This document shows, piece after piece, positions 53,309 through 61,050 of a DNA stretch of 64,000 nt. Every line of letters starts with the position of its first letter. The first letter of the stretch is position 1. Source of the stretch: JAEUWI01 sp942492815 (GTDB lineage Bacteria; Hydrogenedentota; Hydrogenedentia; Hydrogenedentales; JAEUWI01); the NCBI GenBank assembly GCA_942492815.1, contig OW818658.1, positions 3,534,001-3,598,000 on the forward strand, written 5' to 3'. The notes under the pieces were generated by a model. It saw nothing but the letters and a program-made list of their open reading frames with translations, had not been told where the DNA came from and searched no databases. Position numbers and translations under genes: made by a program.

Positions 53309-54199
53309 ATGACTGGTAGTACTATACTCGGAATGAAACCCTCAGGAACGAACAACATGGAAGCTACTAATTCCCCGTCGACCGAAGCCTCGCCCCACGT
53401 GCGGCCCCTGGCCACGGTCCGGGAGCGGGAAGCGCCGGCCTCCGATCACACCAAGATCGAGATTCAGAATCTGAGTTTCTTCTACGGCGAAACGAAGGCC
53501 CTCTCCAACATCAACATGAAGATTCCGGAGAATCAGGTCACCGCGCTTATCGGACCGTCCGGCTGTGGCAAATCGACGTTGCTGCGGAACTTTAACCGCA
53601 TGAACGACATTATTCAGGGTACGCGTGTTGAAGGTCAGATCCTGATCAACGGCGAGGATATCTACCGGAAGGGCCTCTATGTCGACGAGCTGCGCAAGCA
53701 CGTGGGCATGGTGTTCCAGAAGCCGAACCCCTTTCCGAAGACGATTTACGAGAATGTGGCCTATGGCCCCCGAATTCACGGCACGAACAAGCAGCGCGAC
53801 CTGGACCCCATCGTCGAGCAGAGCCTGATACGGGCCGCGCTCTGGGACGAGGTCAAAGACCGGCTCCACGCCAGCGCCATGACCCTTTCGGGCGGGCAGC
53901 AGCAGCGTCTCTGCATCGCCCGCGCCCTGGCGGTCGGGCCCGACATCCTGCTGATGGACGAGCCGACATCCGCGCTGGATCCGAAGTCCACCGCGCGCAT
54001 TGAAGACCTTATCGACGAGTTGCGGGGCGATTACACCATCGTGATCGTCACCCACAACATGCAGCAGGCATCGCGCATCTCGGATCGCACCGGCTTCATG
54101 TATGAGGGCGTCCTCATCGAGTATGGCGCAACGAACAAGATTTTCCTGTCTCCGGACAAGAAGCAGACCGAAGACTACATCACCGGTCGCTTCGGATGA
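53309..54199 (+). CDS. pstB: Phosphate ABC transporter ATP-binding protein
   Basis: A 296-residue ATPase with an N-terminal extension of about 45 residues before the usual PstB start. Walker A is GPSGCGKST, the PstB-specific Q-loop region MVFQKPNPFPKTIYENV follows, the signature is LSGGQQQRL and Walker B is ILLMDEPTSALDP. GGAGAG lies 6 bases before the ATG at 53309; ATGs at 53332 and 53357 are alternatives that would remove the extension. It energises PstCA. Confidence 0.96.
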   Translation: MTGSTILGMKPSGTNNMEATNSPSTEASPHVRPLATVREREAPASDHTKIEIQNLSFFYGETKALSNINMKIPENQVTALIGPSGCGKSTLLRNFNRMNDIIQGTRVEGQILINGEDIYRKGLYVDELRKHVGMVFQKPNPFPKTIYENVAYGPRIHGTNKQRDLDPIVEQSLIRAALWDEVKDRLHASAMTLSGGQQQRLCIARALAVGPDILLMDEPTSALDPKSTARIEDLIDELRGDYTIVIVTHNMQQASRISDRTGFMYEGVLIEYGATNKIFLSPDKKQTEDYITGRFG

Positions 54200-54283
54200 G
54201 CCCGGCGAAGCAATAAACGGCCACACCCGGCCACAAGGAGCCTTGAACCCTGGCGTCGCCAGGCGAGGAGTTGAGCAAACACC

Positions 54284-54973
54284 ATGCCCATTCACATCCA
54301 GCGTGCCATTGACATCCTGAACCAGAAGATCCTCCTCCTCGGCACGCGCGTGGAAGAGAACGTCCGCCTCGCGGTAAACGCCATCGAGCAGCGCGATTCG
54401 GCCATGGCCGCGCGGGTGATCGACAACGATGACGAAATCGACAATATGGAGGTGGACGTGGAGGAGGAGTGCCTGAAGATGCTGGCGCTCTATCAACCCG
54501 TGGCCACCGACCTGCGGCTAATCGTTGCCGCGCTCAAGATTAACAACGATCTGGAGCGGGTGGGCGATCTGGCGGTGAACATCGCGGAGCGCGCCCTTTT
54601 CCTCGCCACGCAGAAGCCCGTCGAAATCGCCTTTGACTTCCGCCTGATGGGTGAGAAGACCCAGGCCATGCTTGCCAAGAGCCTGGATGCACTGGTCCGC
54701 GCGGACACGGCCCTGGCCCGCCAGGTGTGCAAGAGCGACGATGAAGTCGACGCGATGAACCGTAAGGTCTACCTCCGCGTGCAGGACGCGATTCGCAAGA
54801 GTCCCGAAGACCTGGAGTCCCTCATTCATCTGCTGAGCGTGAGCCGGCACCTGGAGCGCATCGCCGATCTCGCCACCAACGTTGCGGAGGACGTCATCTA
54901 CATGGCCGAAGGCGAGATTGTCCGCCACCACGTGGAAGACTACATTGCAATGCAGGAATCTCCCCGACGCTGA
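54284..54973 (+). CDS. phoU: Phosphate transport regulator PhoU
   Basis: A 229-residue all-helical protein with two PhoU repeats, each with a metal-binding acidic motif: VIDNDDEIDNMEVD and CKSDDEVDAMN. A conserved segment LRLIVAALKINNDLERVGDLAVNIAE is in the first repeat and SRHLERIADLATNVAEDV in the second. It links PstSCAB to PhoR and restrains signalling when phosphate is plentiful. It is the last gene of the regulon and is followed by a strong terminator. Confidence 0.95.
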   Translation: MPIHIQRAIDILNQKILLLGTRVEENVRLAVNAIEQRDSAMAARVIDNDDEIDNMEVDVEEECLKMLALYQPVATDLRLIVAALKINNDLERVGDLAVNIAERALFLATQKPVEIAFDFRLMGEKTQAMLAKSLDALVRADTALARQVCKSDDEVDAMNRKVYLRVQDAIRKSPEDLESLIHLLSVSRHLERIADLATNVAEDVIYMAEGEIVRHHVEDYIAMQESPRR

Positions 54974-54990
54974 TCGCCTTCGAAGGCATT

Positions 54991-55025
54991 GCGGCGCACC
55001 AACGTCCGGGTGCGCCGCTTTTTTT
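54991..55025 (+). terminator. Rho-independent terminator after phoU
   Basis: A 10-bp perfect stem (GCGGCGCACC with GGTGCGCCGC), 8-base loop, followed by seven T. It ends the porin-pst-phoU transcript. Confidence 0.92.
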
Positions 55026-55125
55026 GTTCTCCGGTTGAACCGGATCGCGGGATCCCCCATAATGGCCCCATGCGACCGGGGAATCTTCCCTGGCCGTCGC
55101 CGTAGTAGTGGTTAGGAACGCCTTC

Positions 55126-56091
55126 ATGAAGCGCACGGGTTTCACCCTTATCGAGCTGCTGGTGGTCATCGCGATCATTGGGATTCTTGCGGCCATCCTG
55201 CTGCCCGCGCTGGCCCGCGCACGCGAGGCGGCCCGCAGGGCGAGTTGCCAGAACAACCTGAAGCAGTTCGGCTTGGTGTTCAAGATGTATGCTTCAGAAT
55301 CGAAGGGGAAGTTTCCCCCACTCTCCCCCTATGGCAGCGTTCGTGCCGATACCCGATCCAGTCCCCTCTGGAGCGCGCCGCGCGCCGGGTCCATTTTCCC
55401 GGAGTACTTGAACGATATCGCTACGGCCCGCTGCCCTTCCGACAGCGGCGGGGATCCGGGCTGGCTGAGCGTGGCCGCGCGCGTGCCCGCGGATGGCGGA
55501 AGCTTCGATACGTGGAAGGCCAGTGCCGAGGCAGCGGGCGACAAAATATCCTACGACTACTACGCCACCGGGGAACTGGGCCGCTCGTACATTTACAAAG
55601 GCTACTTGATCAGCAACAACGCGGAGTTTTACGGTCTCTGGGGCGCTGCGGCGACCAACGCCATTTTGAGCACGACGGCGATACTCGGGCTGGGCAATGT
55701 TCACCTTAAGGACTACGATGGCGACTTGCCACTCGCGGGCAGCGCGCCGTGGCCGCCCTGGGTGCCGGCCGCGCCCCAGGCCCAGGGTTCCGCCGGGGGT
55801 AGCACGCTGCTGCGACTTCGGGAAGGGATCGAACGCTTCCTGATTACGGACATCAACAACGCGGGTGCAAGCGCCCAAGCCGAGAGCACGCTTCCGGTAT
55901 TGTGGGACGCTTACGGCAGCGAAGAATACACAGACAACAGCAACGGCACGGTAAACTTCAATCACCTGCCGGGCGGCTGCAACGTGCTGTATATGGACGG
56001 GCACGTTGCTTTTGTGAAGTACCCCGGAGCCTTCCCAATCACGGATGACGATCAGGTCGTGAAGGAAAACAGTCACTACGGCCTGGGGTAA
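55126..56091 (+). CDS. DUF1559 pseudopilin (second copy)
   Basis: A 321-residue protein beginning with the class III signal KRTGFTLIELLVVIAIIG and the helix AAILLPALARAREAARRASC, nearly identical to the pseudopilin at 23710-24771 over the first 50 residues. The C-terminus has the H-x-DG type signature YMDGHVAFVKYP. The rest of the protein differs, so the two paralogues share only the assembly end. The ATG at 55126 has AGGA 8 bases upstream. It follows the phoU terminator, so it is a separate unit, convergent with the bio operon. Confidence 0.92.
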   Translation: MKRTGFTLIELLVVIAIIGILAAILLPALARAREAARRASCQNNLKQFGLVFKMYASESKGKFPPLSPYGSVRADTRSSPLWSAPRAGSIFPEYLNDIATARCPSDSGGDPGWLSVAARVPADGGSFDTWKASAEAAGDKISYDYYATGELGRSYIYKGYLISNNAEFYGLWGAAATNAILSTTAILGLGNVHLKDYDGDLPLAGSAPWPPWVPAAPQAQGSAGGSTLLRLREGIERFLITDINNAGASAQAESTLPVLWDAYGSEEYTDNSNGTVNFNHLPGGCNVLYMDGHVAFVKYPGAFPITDDDQVVKENSHYGLG

Positions 56092-56100
56092 GGGAGCGAA

Positions 56101-57084
56101 CTACACCCGCGCCAGCTCCAAGGGTTCCAGACCCAGCTTATTGAACAGCGCCTTGTCCCGATCTTCGCCCGGGTTCGGCGTGGTCAGCAATTTCTCGCCC
56201 GCGAAGATGGAGTTTGCACCGGCCAGAAAGCAGAGCGCCTGGGTCTCGTCGCTCATGGAGGTGCGGCCCGCGCTGAGGCGCACCATGGCACCCGGCATGG
56301 CAATACGCGCCGTGGCGATCATGCGGACCATGACAAGCGGGTCGACGGGTGCTTGGTCCGCGAGCGGGGTGCCCTCGACGGCGACCAGCGCATTGATCGG
56401 CACGCTTTCAGGGTGAGGATTGTGCCCCGCAAGCACGGCCAGCATGGCAATACGGTCCTTCACCGTCTCCCCCATGCCCACGATGCCGCCGGAGCACACC
56501 GTCACGCCCGCCTTGCGGATATTCTGGATGGTGTTCAAGCGGTCGTCATAGGTGCGGGTGGAGATGATTTCTTTGTAAAAATCGGGACCGGAATCGAGGT
56601 TGTGGTTGTAGGCATCCAGGCCGGCCTCGGCAAGGCGACGGGCCTGATCTTCATTCACCATGCCCAGCGTACAGCAGGCTTCCATACCCAGCGCCTTGAC
56701 ACCACGGACCATGTCGAGCACGCGGTCGAACTGCTCGCCATCGCGGACTTCGCGCCAGGCCGCGCCCATGCAGAAGCGGGTCGAGCCGTTGGCCCGGGCC
56801 GCGCGTGCGGCTTCCAACGCTCCCTCCACGTCGATTAGCGGCTCCTTGTCGAGCCCCGTGTTGTGGTGGGCGCTCTGGGGGCAGTAGGAACAGTCTTCCG
56901 GGCACGCGCCGGTCTTGATGCTCAGCAAAGTGCACTGTTGCACCTTGTTCGGATCGTGATATTGGCGATGCACCGTCTGCGCCTGAAACACCAGCTCCGT
57001 CAGGGGAAGATTGTAGATCGCGTCCAACTCGGCTTCGGTCCAGTCGTAACGAAGCGCGCCAAAGGAATTTACCGATTCGGCCAT
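56101..57084 (-). CDS. bioB: Biotin synthase
   Basis: A 327-residue radical-SAM enzyme. The cluster motif is C61-x3-C65-x2-C68 in GACPEDCSYCPQ; the biotin-synthase-specific segments RFCMGAAWRE, YNHNLDS and GETVKDRIAML follow, with ligands of the [2Fe-2S] cluster in CCTLGMVNE and the RLSAGR arginine. It inserts sulfur into dethiobiotin. The upstream in-frame frame reads through a repeat that encodes low-complexity residues, so the ATG at 57084 is preferred although its ribosome-binding site is weak. It is the last gene of the bio operon. Confidence 0.95.
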   Translation of the reverse strand: MAESVNSFGALRYDWTEAELDAIYNLPLTELVFQAQTVHRQYHDPNKVQQCTLLSIKTGACPEDCSYCPQSAHHNTGLDKEPLIDVEGALEAARAARANGSTRFCMGAAWREVRDGEQFDRVLDMVRGVKALGMEACCTLGMVNEDQARRLAEAGLDAYNHNLDSGPDFYKEIISTRTYDDRLNTIQNIRKAGVTVCSGGIVGMGETVKDRIAMLAVLAGHNPHPESVPINALVAVEGTPLADQAPVDPLVMVRMIATARIAMPGAMVRLSAGRTSMSDETQALCFLAGANSIFAGEKLLTTPNPGEDRDKALFNKLGLEPLELARV

Positions 57085-57167
57085 GGGATATAAAAACTCC
57101 AGGTGGGGATATAACATCTCGAAAATGAGCCGATAGGATACCACAAAGCGGCGCTCAGGCGCCTCTT

Positions 57168-57241
57168 GATGAACAGACCGATCTGACTGATCTGACGAAT
57201 CGAGCAGATCGGTCGGATCCGTCTGATCGGTCCGATTCCCC
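57168..57241. repeat. Short-unit palindromic repeat array, GATCTGAC type, between bioA and bioB
   Basis: The left part has GACCGATCT, GACTGATCT, GACGAATCG; the right part has inverted GTCGGATCC, GTCTGATCG, GTCCGATTC, all at 9-nt spacing with almost no spacer. It abuts the bioA stop (57244). It is read in frame with bioB in the longer frame. Confidence 0.88.
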
Positions 57242-57243
57242 AT

Positions 57244-58563
57244 TCAACCCTCGCCAATCGCCGCCTCCAGAATCCCAATCATCGCGCCCAGCTCCGACTC
57301 CGTCGCCGTCAGCGGCGGCCACAAGTACAGCACCGCGCCCAACGGGCGAATATAAAGCCCGAGCTCGCTCGCGCGCGCGACGATGGCCCGCGCCTTTACC
57401 GCGCCGCCCGCCGCTTCGGAAATAGCGCACATGCCGATGAGACCGAGGCTCTTCTGATAGGCCACGGAGGGCAACTTCCCGATGCGCTTCATACCTTCGG
57501 CAAGCTGGGCGTAGCGCGGCCCACAGTGCTCAATGAGATTCAGCTCCGCCATCACGTCCAACGCGGCCAGGGCCGCCGCCGAGGTGATCGGATTGCCGCA
57601 GAAGGTGTGCCCATCGTAAAACACCCGTGGCGTCTCGTCGGGTCGGCGGAAAGCGTTGAAAATTCGGTCGGTGGCGATGGCCACGCTCATGGGCAGGTGA
57701 CCCGCCGTGAGCGCCTTGCCGAGACAGAGGATGTCGGGCACGATATCCGCCACGTCACACGCAAACATGCGCCCCGTACGCCCAAAACCCACCGCCACCT
57801 CGTCCGCGATGAGCAACACCTCATACGCATCGCAAAGTTCACGAAGCTTGCGCAGGTAGCTCGCCGGATAAATGCGGATGCCGGCGGAGCCGAGGCAGAG
57901 TGGCTCGACGACCACCGCCGCTAATTCTTCGTGGTGAGCGCGTACCATCCGCTCCATCTCGGCGAAGGCCTCGTCCGCGACGCGCTCTTCCTCGGGATCG
58001 CCGGAGTCACAGGGTGCAAAAGGCGTGGGCGCTATCAGGGCGTGGGTCACCAGCGCGCCGTAGGGCGCTTGAAACCAGGACGTGAAGCCGACGCCCATCG
58101 CGCCAATGGTGTCGCCGTGGTAGGCATCCTGCAAGCCCACAAAGCGCGTCTTCTCCGGCTTGCCTTGATAGATCCAGTACTGCGCCGCCATTTTCAACGC
58201 CGCCTCCACCGCGCTTGAACCGTCCGAGGCGAAGTAACAGTAGTTCAGGTCACCCGGCGCAAGGGCGGCCAACCGCGCGGCAAGCTGCACCGCCGGGGCA
58301 TTGGCCTGCATCGCAAAAACATGATGTTGCAACACCGCCGCCTGCGCCTGAATCGCCGCCACGACCTTGGGGTGACTGTGCCCCAGCGCAACGGCCCACC
58401 ACGAGGCAATCCCGTCGTAGAGCTTGCGGCCATCCGCCGTATAGAGATAGACGCCCTCCGCACGCTCGATGCAGGTATAGGGCACTGATTCATAGCTGAC
58501 CGCGTCCGTGTAAGGATGCCAGGAATGGCGGTGATCAAGAGTTTTGAGTTCTGAAAGGTTCAT
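57244..58563 (-). CDS. bioA: Adenosylmethionine--8-amino-7-oxononanoate transaminase
   Basis: A 439-residue class III PLP aminotransferase. It has HSWHPYTD near the N-terminus, GIASWWAVALGHSHP, ASDGSSAVEAALKMA, the PLP-ring-stacking ADEVAVGFGRTG and the PLP lysine K283 in LGKALTAGHLP, which are the BioA hallmarks. It transfers the SAM amino group to KAPA to make DAPA. The normal length is about 430. It is in the order bioF-bioD-bioA-bioB, with 56 bases to bioD. Confidence 0.96.
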   Translation of the reverse strand: MNLSELKTLDHRHSWHPYTDAVSYESVPYTCIERAEGVYLYTADGRKLYDGIASWWAVALGHSHPKVVAAIQAQAAVLQHHVFAMQANAPAVQLAARLAALAPGDLNYCYFASDGSSAVEAALKMAAQYWIYQGKPEKTRFVGLQDAYHGDTIGAMGVGFTSWFQAPYGALVTHALIAPTPFAPCDSGDPEEERVADEAFAEMERMVRAHHEELAAVVVEPLCLGSAGIRIYPASYLRKLRELCDAYEVLLIADEVAVGFGRTGRMFACDVADIVPDILCLGKALTAGHLPMSVAIATDRIFNAFRRPDETPRVFYDGHTFCGNPITSAAALAALDVMAELNLIEHCGPRYAQLAEGMKRIGKLPSVAYQKSLGLIGMCAISEAAGGAVKARAIVARASELGLYIRPLGAVLYLWPPLTATESELGAMIGILEAAIGEG

Positions 58564-58619
58564 ATACTGTCCCGACTTGTTTACGCTACGTTGACAAGCT
58601 TGCGATGCCCACGACGTTG

Positions 58620-59348
58620 CTATTCGGGCGAGAAATAGGAAGCAATCATCGCCAGACCCGGCACACTCGCATCAAATCGATCCCAGGCGGCCTCCCCACT
58701 CAGATCACCCAGCCATGGGACGTTGCCCAGCACTTCCACCGCGCCGAACTGCGCCACGGCATCGGGATTGTCGCGCCCGATAAAGTCTTCGCCCTCGCCC
58801 GGGGCCGTGGCGTTAAAGATCACCCCCGCAATCGGCACCTCGGCCTCGCGCAGGGTTTCGAGGGTCAACAGGCAATGACTGATGGTGCCCAGACCGATGT
58901 GGGCCACGAGAAGTACCGGTGCGCCAAACTGGATGACGAGGCCCAACTGCGTTTCTTCCTCGTTCAGCGGCGTCATCAGTCCGCCCGCGCCCTCAATGAG
59001 TACCCCCTGGTGCGCGACGGCCAATTGCTCCCCGCAGGATTGGCAGTGGTCCAGATTTACATAGTGCCCGGCCAATCGCCCTGCGAGATGGGGCGAGCAT
59101 GCGGGCTCGTACACATAGGGGCTCATCAGCGCCCGTTCTTCCGCCGAGATGTTCAGGCCCGACACCGCAAGATGAAAATCCAGGTCGGGTGCCGTCAGAC
59201 CATCGGCCCCGTGAAGCCCACCCGTCTGCACGGGCTTCATGGAAACTACGTCGAGGCCCAGTTTGTGGAGGTGGCGCAAAATACCCGCCGTCACCAGTGT
59301 CTTGCCGACGCCCGTGTTGGTGCCTGCTACAAAAAGTCCGTTGCGCAC
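58620..59348 (-). CDS. bioD: Dethiobiotin synthetase
   Basis: A 242-residue P-loop enzyme. The motif FVAGTNTGVGKTLVTAGI near the N-terminus holds the ATP-binding loop, MKPVQTG the substrate lysine, and LIEGAGGLMTPL the Walker B-like region. It closes the ureido ring of dethiobiotin with CO2 and ATP. Initiation at GTG 59348 has AGGAG 9 bases upstream; the longer ATG frame is an in-frame read-through of the paired-hairpin repeat and is rejected. Confidence 0.94.
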   Translation of the reverse strand: MRNGLFVAGTNTGVGKTLVTAGILRHLHKLGLDVVSMKPVQTGGLHGADGLTAPDLDFHLAVSGLNISAEERALMSPYVYEPACSPHLAGRLAGHYVNLDHCQSCGEQLAVAHQGVLIEGAGGLMTPLNEEETQLGLVIQFGAPVLLVAHIGLGTISHCLLTLETLREAEVPIAGVIFNATAPGEGEDFIGRDNPDAVAQFGAVEVLGNVPWLGDLSGEAAWDRFDASVPGLAMIASYFSPE

Positions 59349-59444
59349 GTGTGCGTGCTCCTGTCGTTGCTTTGTTCGCGTGCTGCTCTGAAAGTGATCC
59401 AGCGGCAGAACCAGAACGTAGAGTTGGTCTTTGCGAGTCCGAGT

Positions 59445-59536
59445 CTTACCCCCCTGGCCCCCCGCAAGCGGGGGGAACCCTACTCTCCAAAGTGAACCTC
59501 TTGGTCCCCCCCGCTTGCGGGGGGGTAGGGGGGGGG
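59445..59536. repeat. 92-bp G/C-rich paired-hairpin repeat (copy 2)
   Basis: Two inverted hairpins with CCCCCCGCAAGCGGGGGG cores flank a spacer containing GTGAACCTCTTG. This is a near-identical, inverted copy of 21536-21628. It lies between bioF and bioD and could form strong mRNA structure between them. Confidence 0.88.
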
Positions 59537-59558
59537 AGCCCAACCAAAGTCTTGTCCT

Positions 59559-60743
59559 TTATGAGTGAAGCGAAGCGTCATGAACAACTTTTCCATCCCC
59601 CGCCAACACCCGCGCTACTAGCGCCGCCGCTTCGCGCAAGTCCTCTTCCCCATGACCCAGCGTGACCGAAAACCGCAGACGCGCCGTGCCTTCGGGCACC
59701 GTGGGCGGACGAATTGCCGTAACAATTAATCCTTCCGTAAGCAGCGCCTCGGAAAGGTCTACCGCGCGCTGGTTGTCCCCCACCATGATGGGGACGATCT
59801 GGGTGGCGCTGCGCACGATGGGCACACCGCGCACCGCAAGCTGCTCCTGAAAGTACGCGGACCGATCCAGCAAGGCCCGGCCCATCGACGGCTCTGCTTC
59901 GATCAACCTAATCGCCGCCAGGCCCGCCGCCGCGTTCATCGGCGTAAGGCCCGTGCTGTAGATAAAACTCCGCGCCTTGTTAATCAATAAATCGCGAAAT
60001 ACCGCGCCGCCCGCCGCAAAGGCACCGCCGGAACCCAGGGACTTGCCAAGTGTCCCGGTGACCAGGTCCGGTCGTACACCGAGGTCCTTACACACCCCGC
60101 CGCCTTCACCCCAGATACCCACGGCGTGGGCTTCATCCACCACGAACACGGCATCGTGTTGCCGGGCCAGCGCCGACAACTCGGCCACGGGAGCCAGATC
60201 GCCATCCATGCTGAACACCGAATCCGTCACGACAATCCTGCGGCCAGTCGACGGCGCGGCGGCGAGCAGTTCCGCAAGATGCCCTGTGTCGTTGTGGCAA
60301 TAGACCTGGATCGCAGCGCGGGAAAGTCGAGCCCCGTCGATGATACTCGCATGGTTCAACGCGTCCGAAAAAATCGTGTCGCCCCGGCCCGCCAGCGCAG
60401 AGAGAACGCCCACATTCGTCTGGTAGCCACTGGGGAAGACCAGCGCCGCCTCCTGGCCGCAGAGGGTCGCGATGGACTGTTCCAGTGCCTCGTGGATGCC
60501 AAGATTTCCCGACATCAGCCGCGATGCCGTGGCCCCGCAGGCATGACTATCGAGGACCTCCCGCACCGCAGCCTTCAGCGCCGGGTGATTCGCGAGATCC
60601 AGGTAATCATTCGACGAAAAGTTAAGATAGCGTCGGCCATTATGCTGAAATACTCCGCCCGCGCCCTGCCATTGACGCAGAAAGCGCCAGCGCCGGTCAT
60701 CGCGGATGGACTGTAAATCAGCCTCGTAAGAGTGGGGCGTCAT
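59559..60743 (-). CDS. bioF: 8-amino-7-oxononanoate synthase
   Basis: A 394-residue alpha-oxoamine synthase. NFSSNDYLDLANHP opens the fold; GSGATASRL-like segment CGATASRLMSGN, HASIIDGARLS, DEAHAVGIWG and the PLP lysine K234 in TGTLGKSLGS follow. It condenses pimeloyl thioester and alanine. The ATG at 60743 starts at the usual family N-terminus; the upstream frame extends into unrelated DNA. It is the first gene of the biotin operon, which lacks bioC and bioH in this window. Confidence 0.95.
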   Translation of the reverse strand: MTPHSYEADLQSIRDDRRWRFLRQWQGAGGVFQHNGRRYLNFSSNDYLDLANHPALKAAVREVLDSHACGATASRLMSGNLGIHEALEQSIATLCGQEAALVFPSGYQTNVGVLSALAGRGDTIFSDALNHASIIDGARLSRAAIQVYCHNDTGHLAELLAAAPSTGRRIVVTDSVFSMDGDLAPVAELSALARQHDAVFVVDEAHAVGIWGEGGGVCKDLGVRPDLVTGTLGKSLGSGGAFAAGGAVFRDLLINKARSFIYSTGLTPMNAAAGLAAIRLIEAEPSMGRALLDRSAYFQEQLAVRGVPIVRSATQIVPIMVGDNQRAVDLSEALLTEGLIVTAIRPPTVPEGTARLRFSVTLGHGEEDLREAAALVARVLAGDGKVVHDASLHS

Positions 60744-61050
60744 ACACCCAACTCGCCGAAGAGCGATGCATCGTGACATGGCATCGCGTACAAGCCTTGG
60801 TCGGATACCACGTTGTTTTCTAAAGTCATTCTGCCCATCCAATTCCGGCACTTTCAAACAAGAGTACACGTGGTTGCGCTATCCGCCCCAGTTCTTCTTC
60901 ATCCGTGTTATCCGTGCAATCCGTGGTAAAAAAATCTATCACCCACGCATATTTCAAAGAGAAAGTATGGATTCTGGAAAGCACAAGCCCCGTTCCTTTA
61001 TTATCACGCGTAACGTCACGCCAAATCCACAACCGCGGAGTGGAACCTAC
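60744..61050. other. Intergenic region between divergent bioF and phosphomutase genes
   Basis: 307 bases that must contain the promoters of both transcription units. It holds an ATCCGTG repeat (60893-60930). I see no bifunctional BirA box with certainty, and no gene. Confidence 0.45.
60893..60930. repeat. Short direct repeats, ATCCGTG type
   Basis: Three units at exact 9-nt spacing (ATCCGTGTT, ATCCGTGCA, ATCCGTGGT), preceded by TTCTTCTTC. There is no inverted arm, so it looks like half of an array of the same family. Confidence 0.7.

Noticed and set aside
54991..55025. Small RNA gene after phoU
   Set aside because: The hairpin plus T run fully fits an ordinary Rho-independent terminator.
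1570..60930. CRISPR array as explanation for the short repeats
   Set aside because: The units are about 9 nt, imperfect, without unique spacers of constant length, and arranged as inverted arms; no cas genes are present.
60744..61050. BirA operator or TPP/other riboswitch upstream of the bio operon
   Set aside because: I could not find the long interrupted palindrome expected of a BirA site or any conserved riboswitch core.
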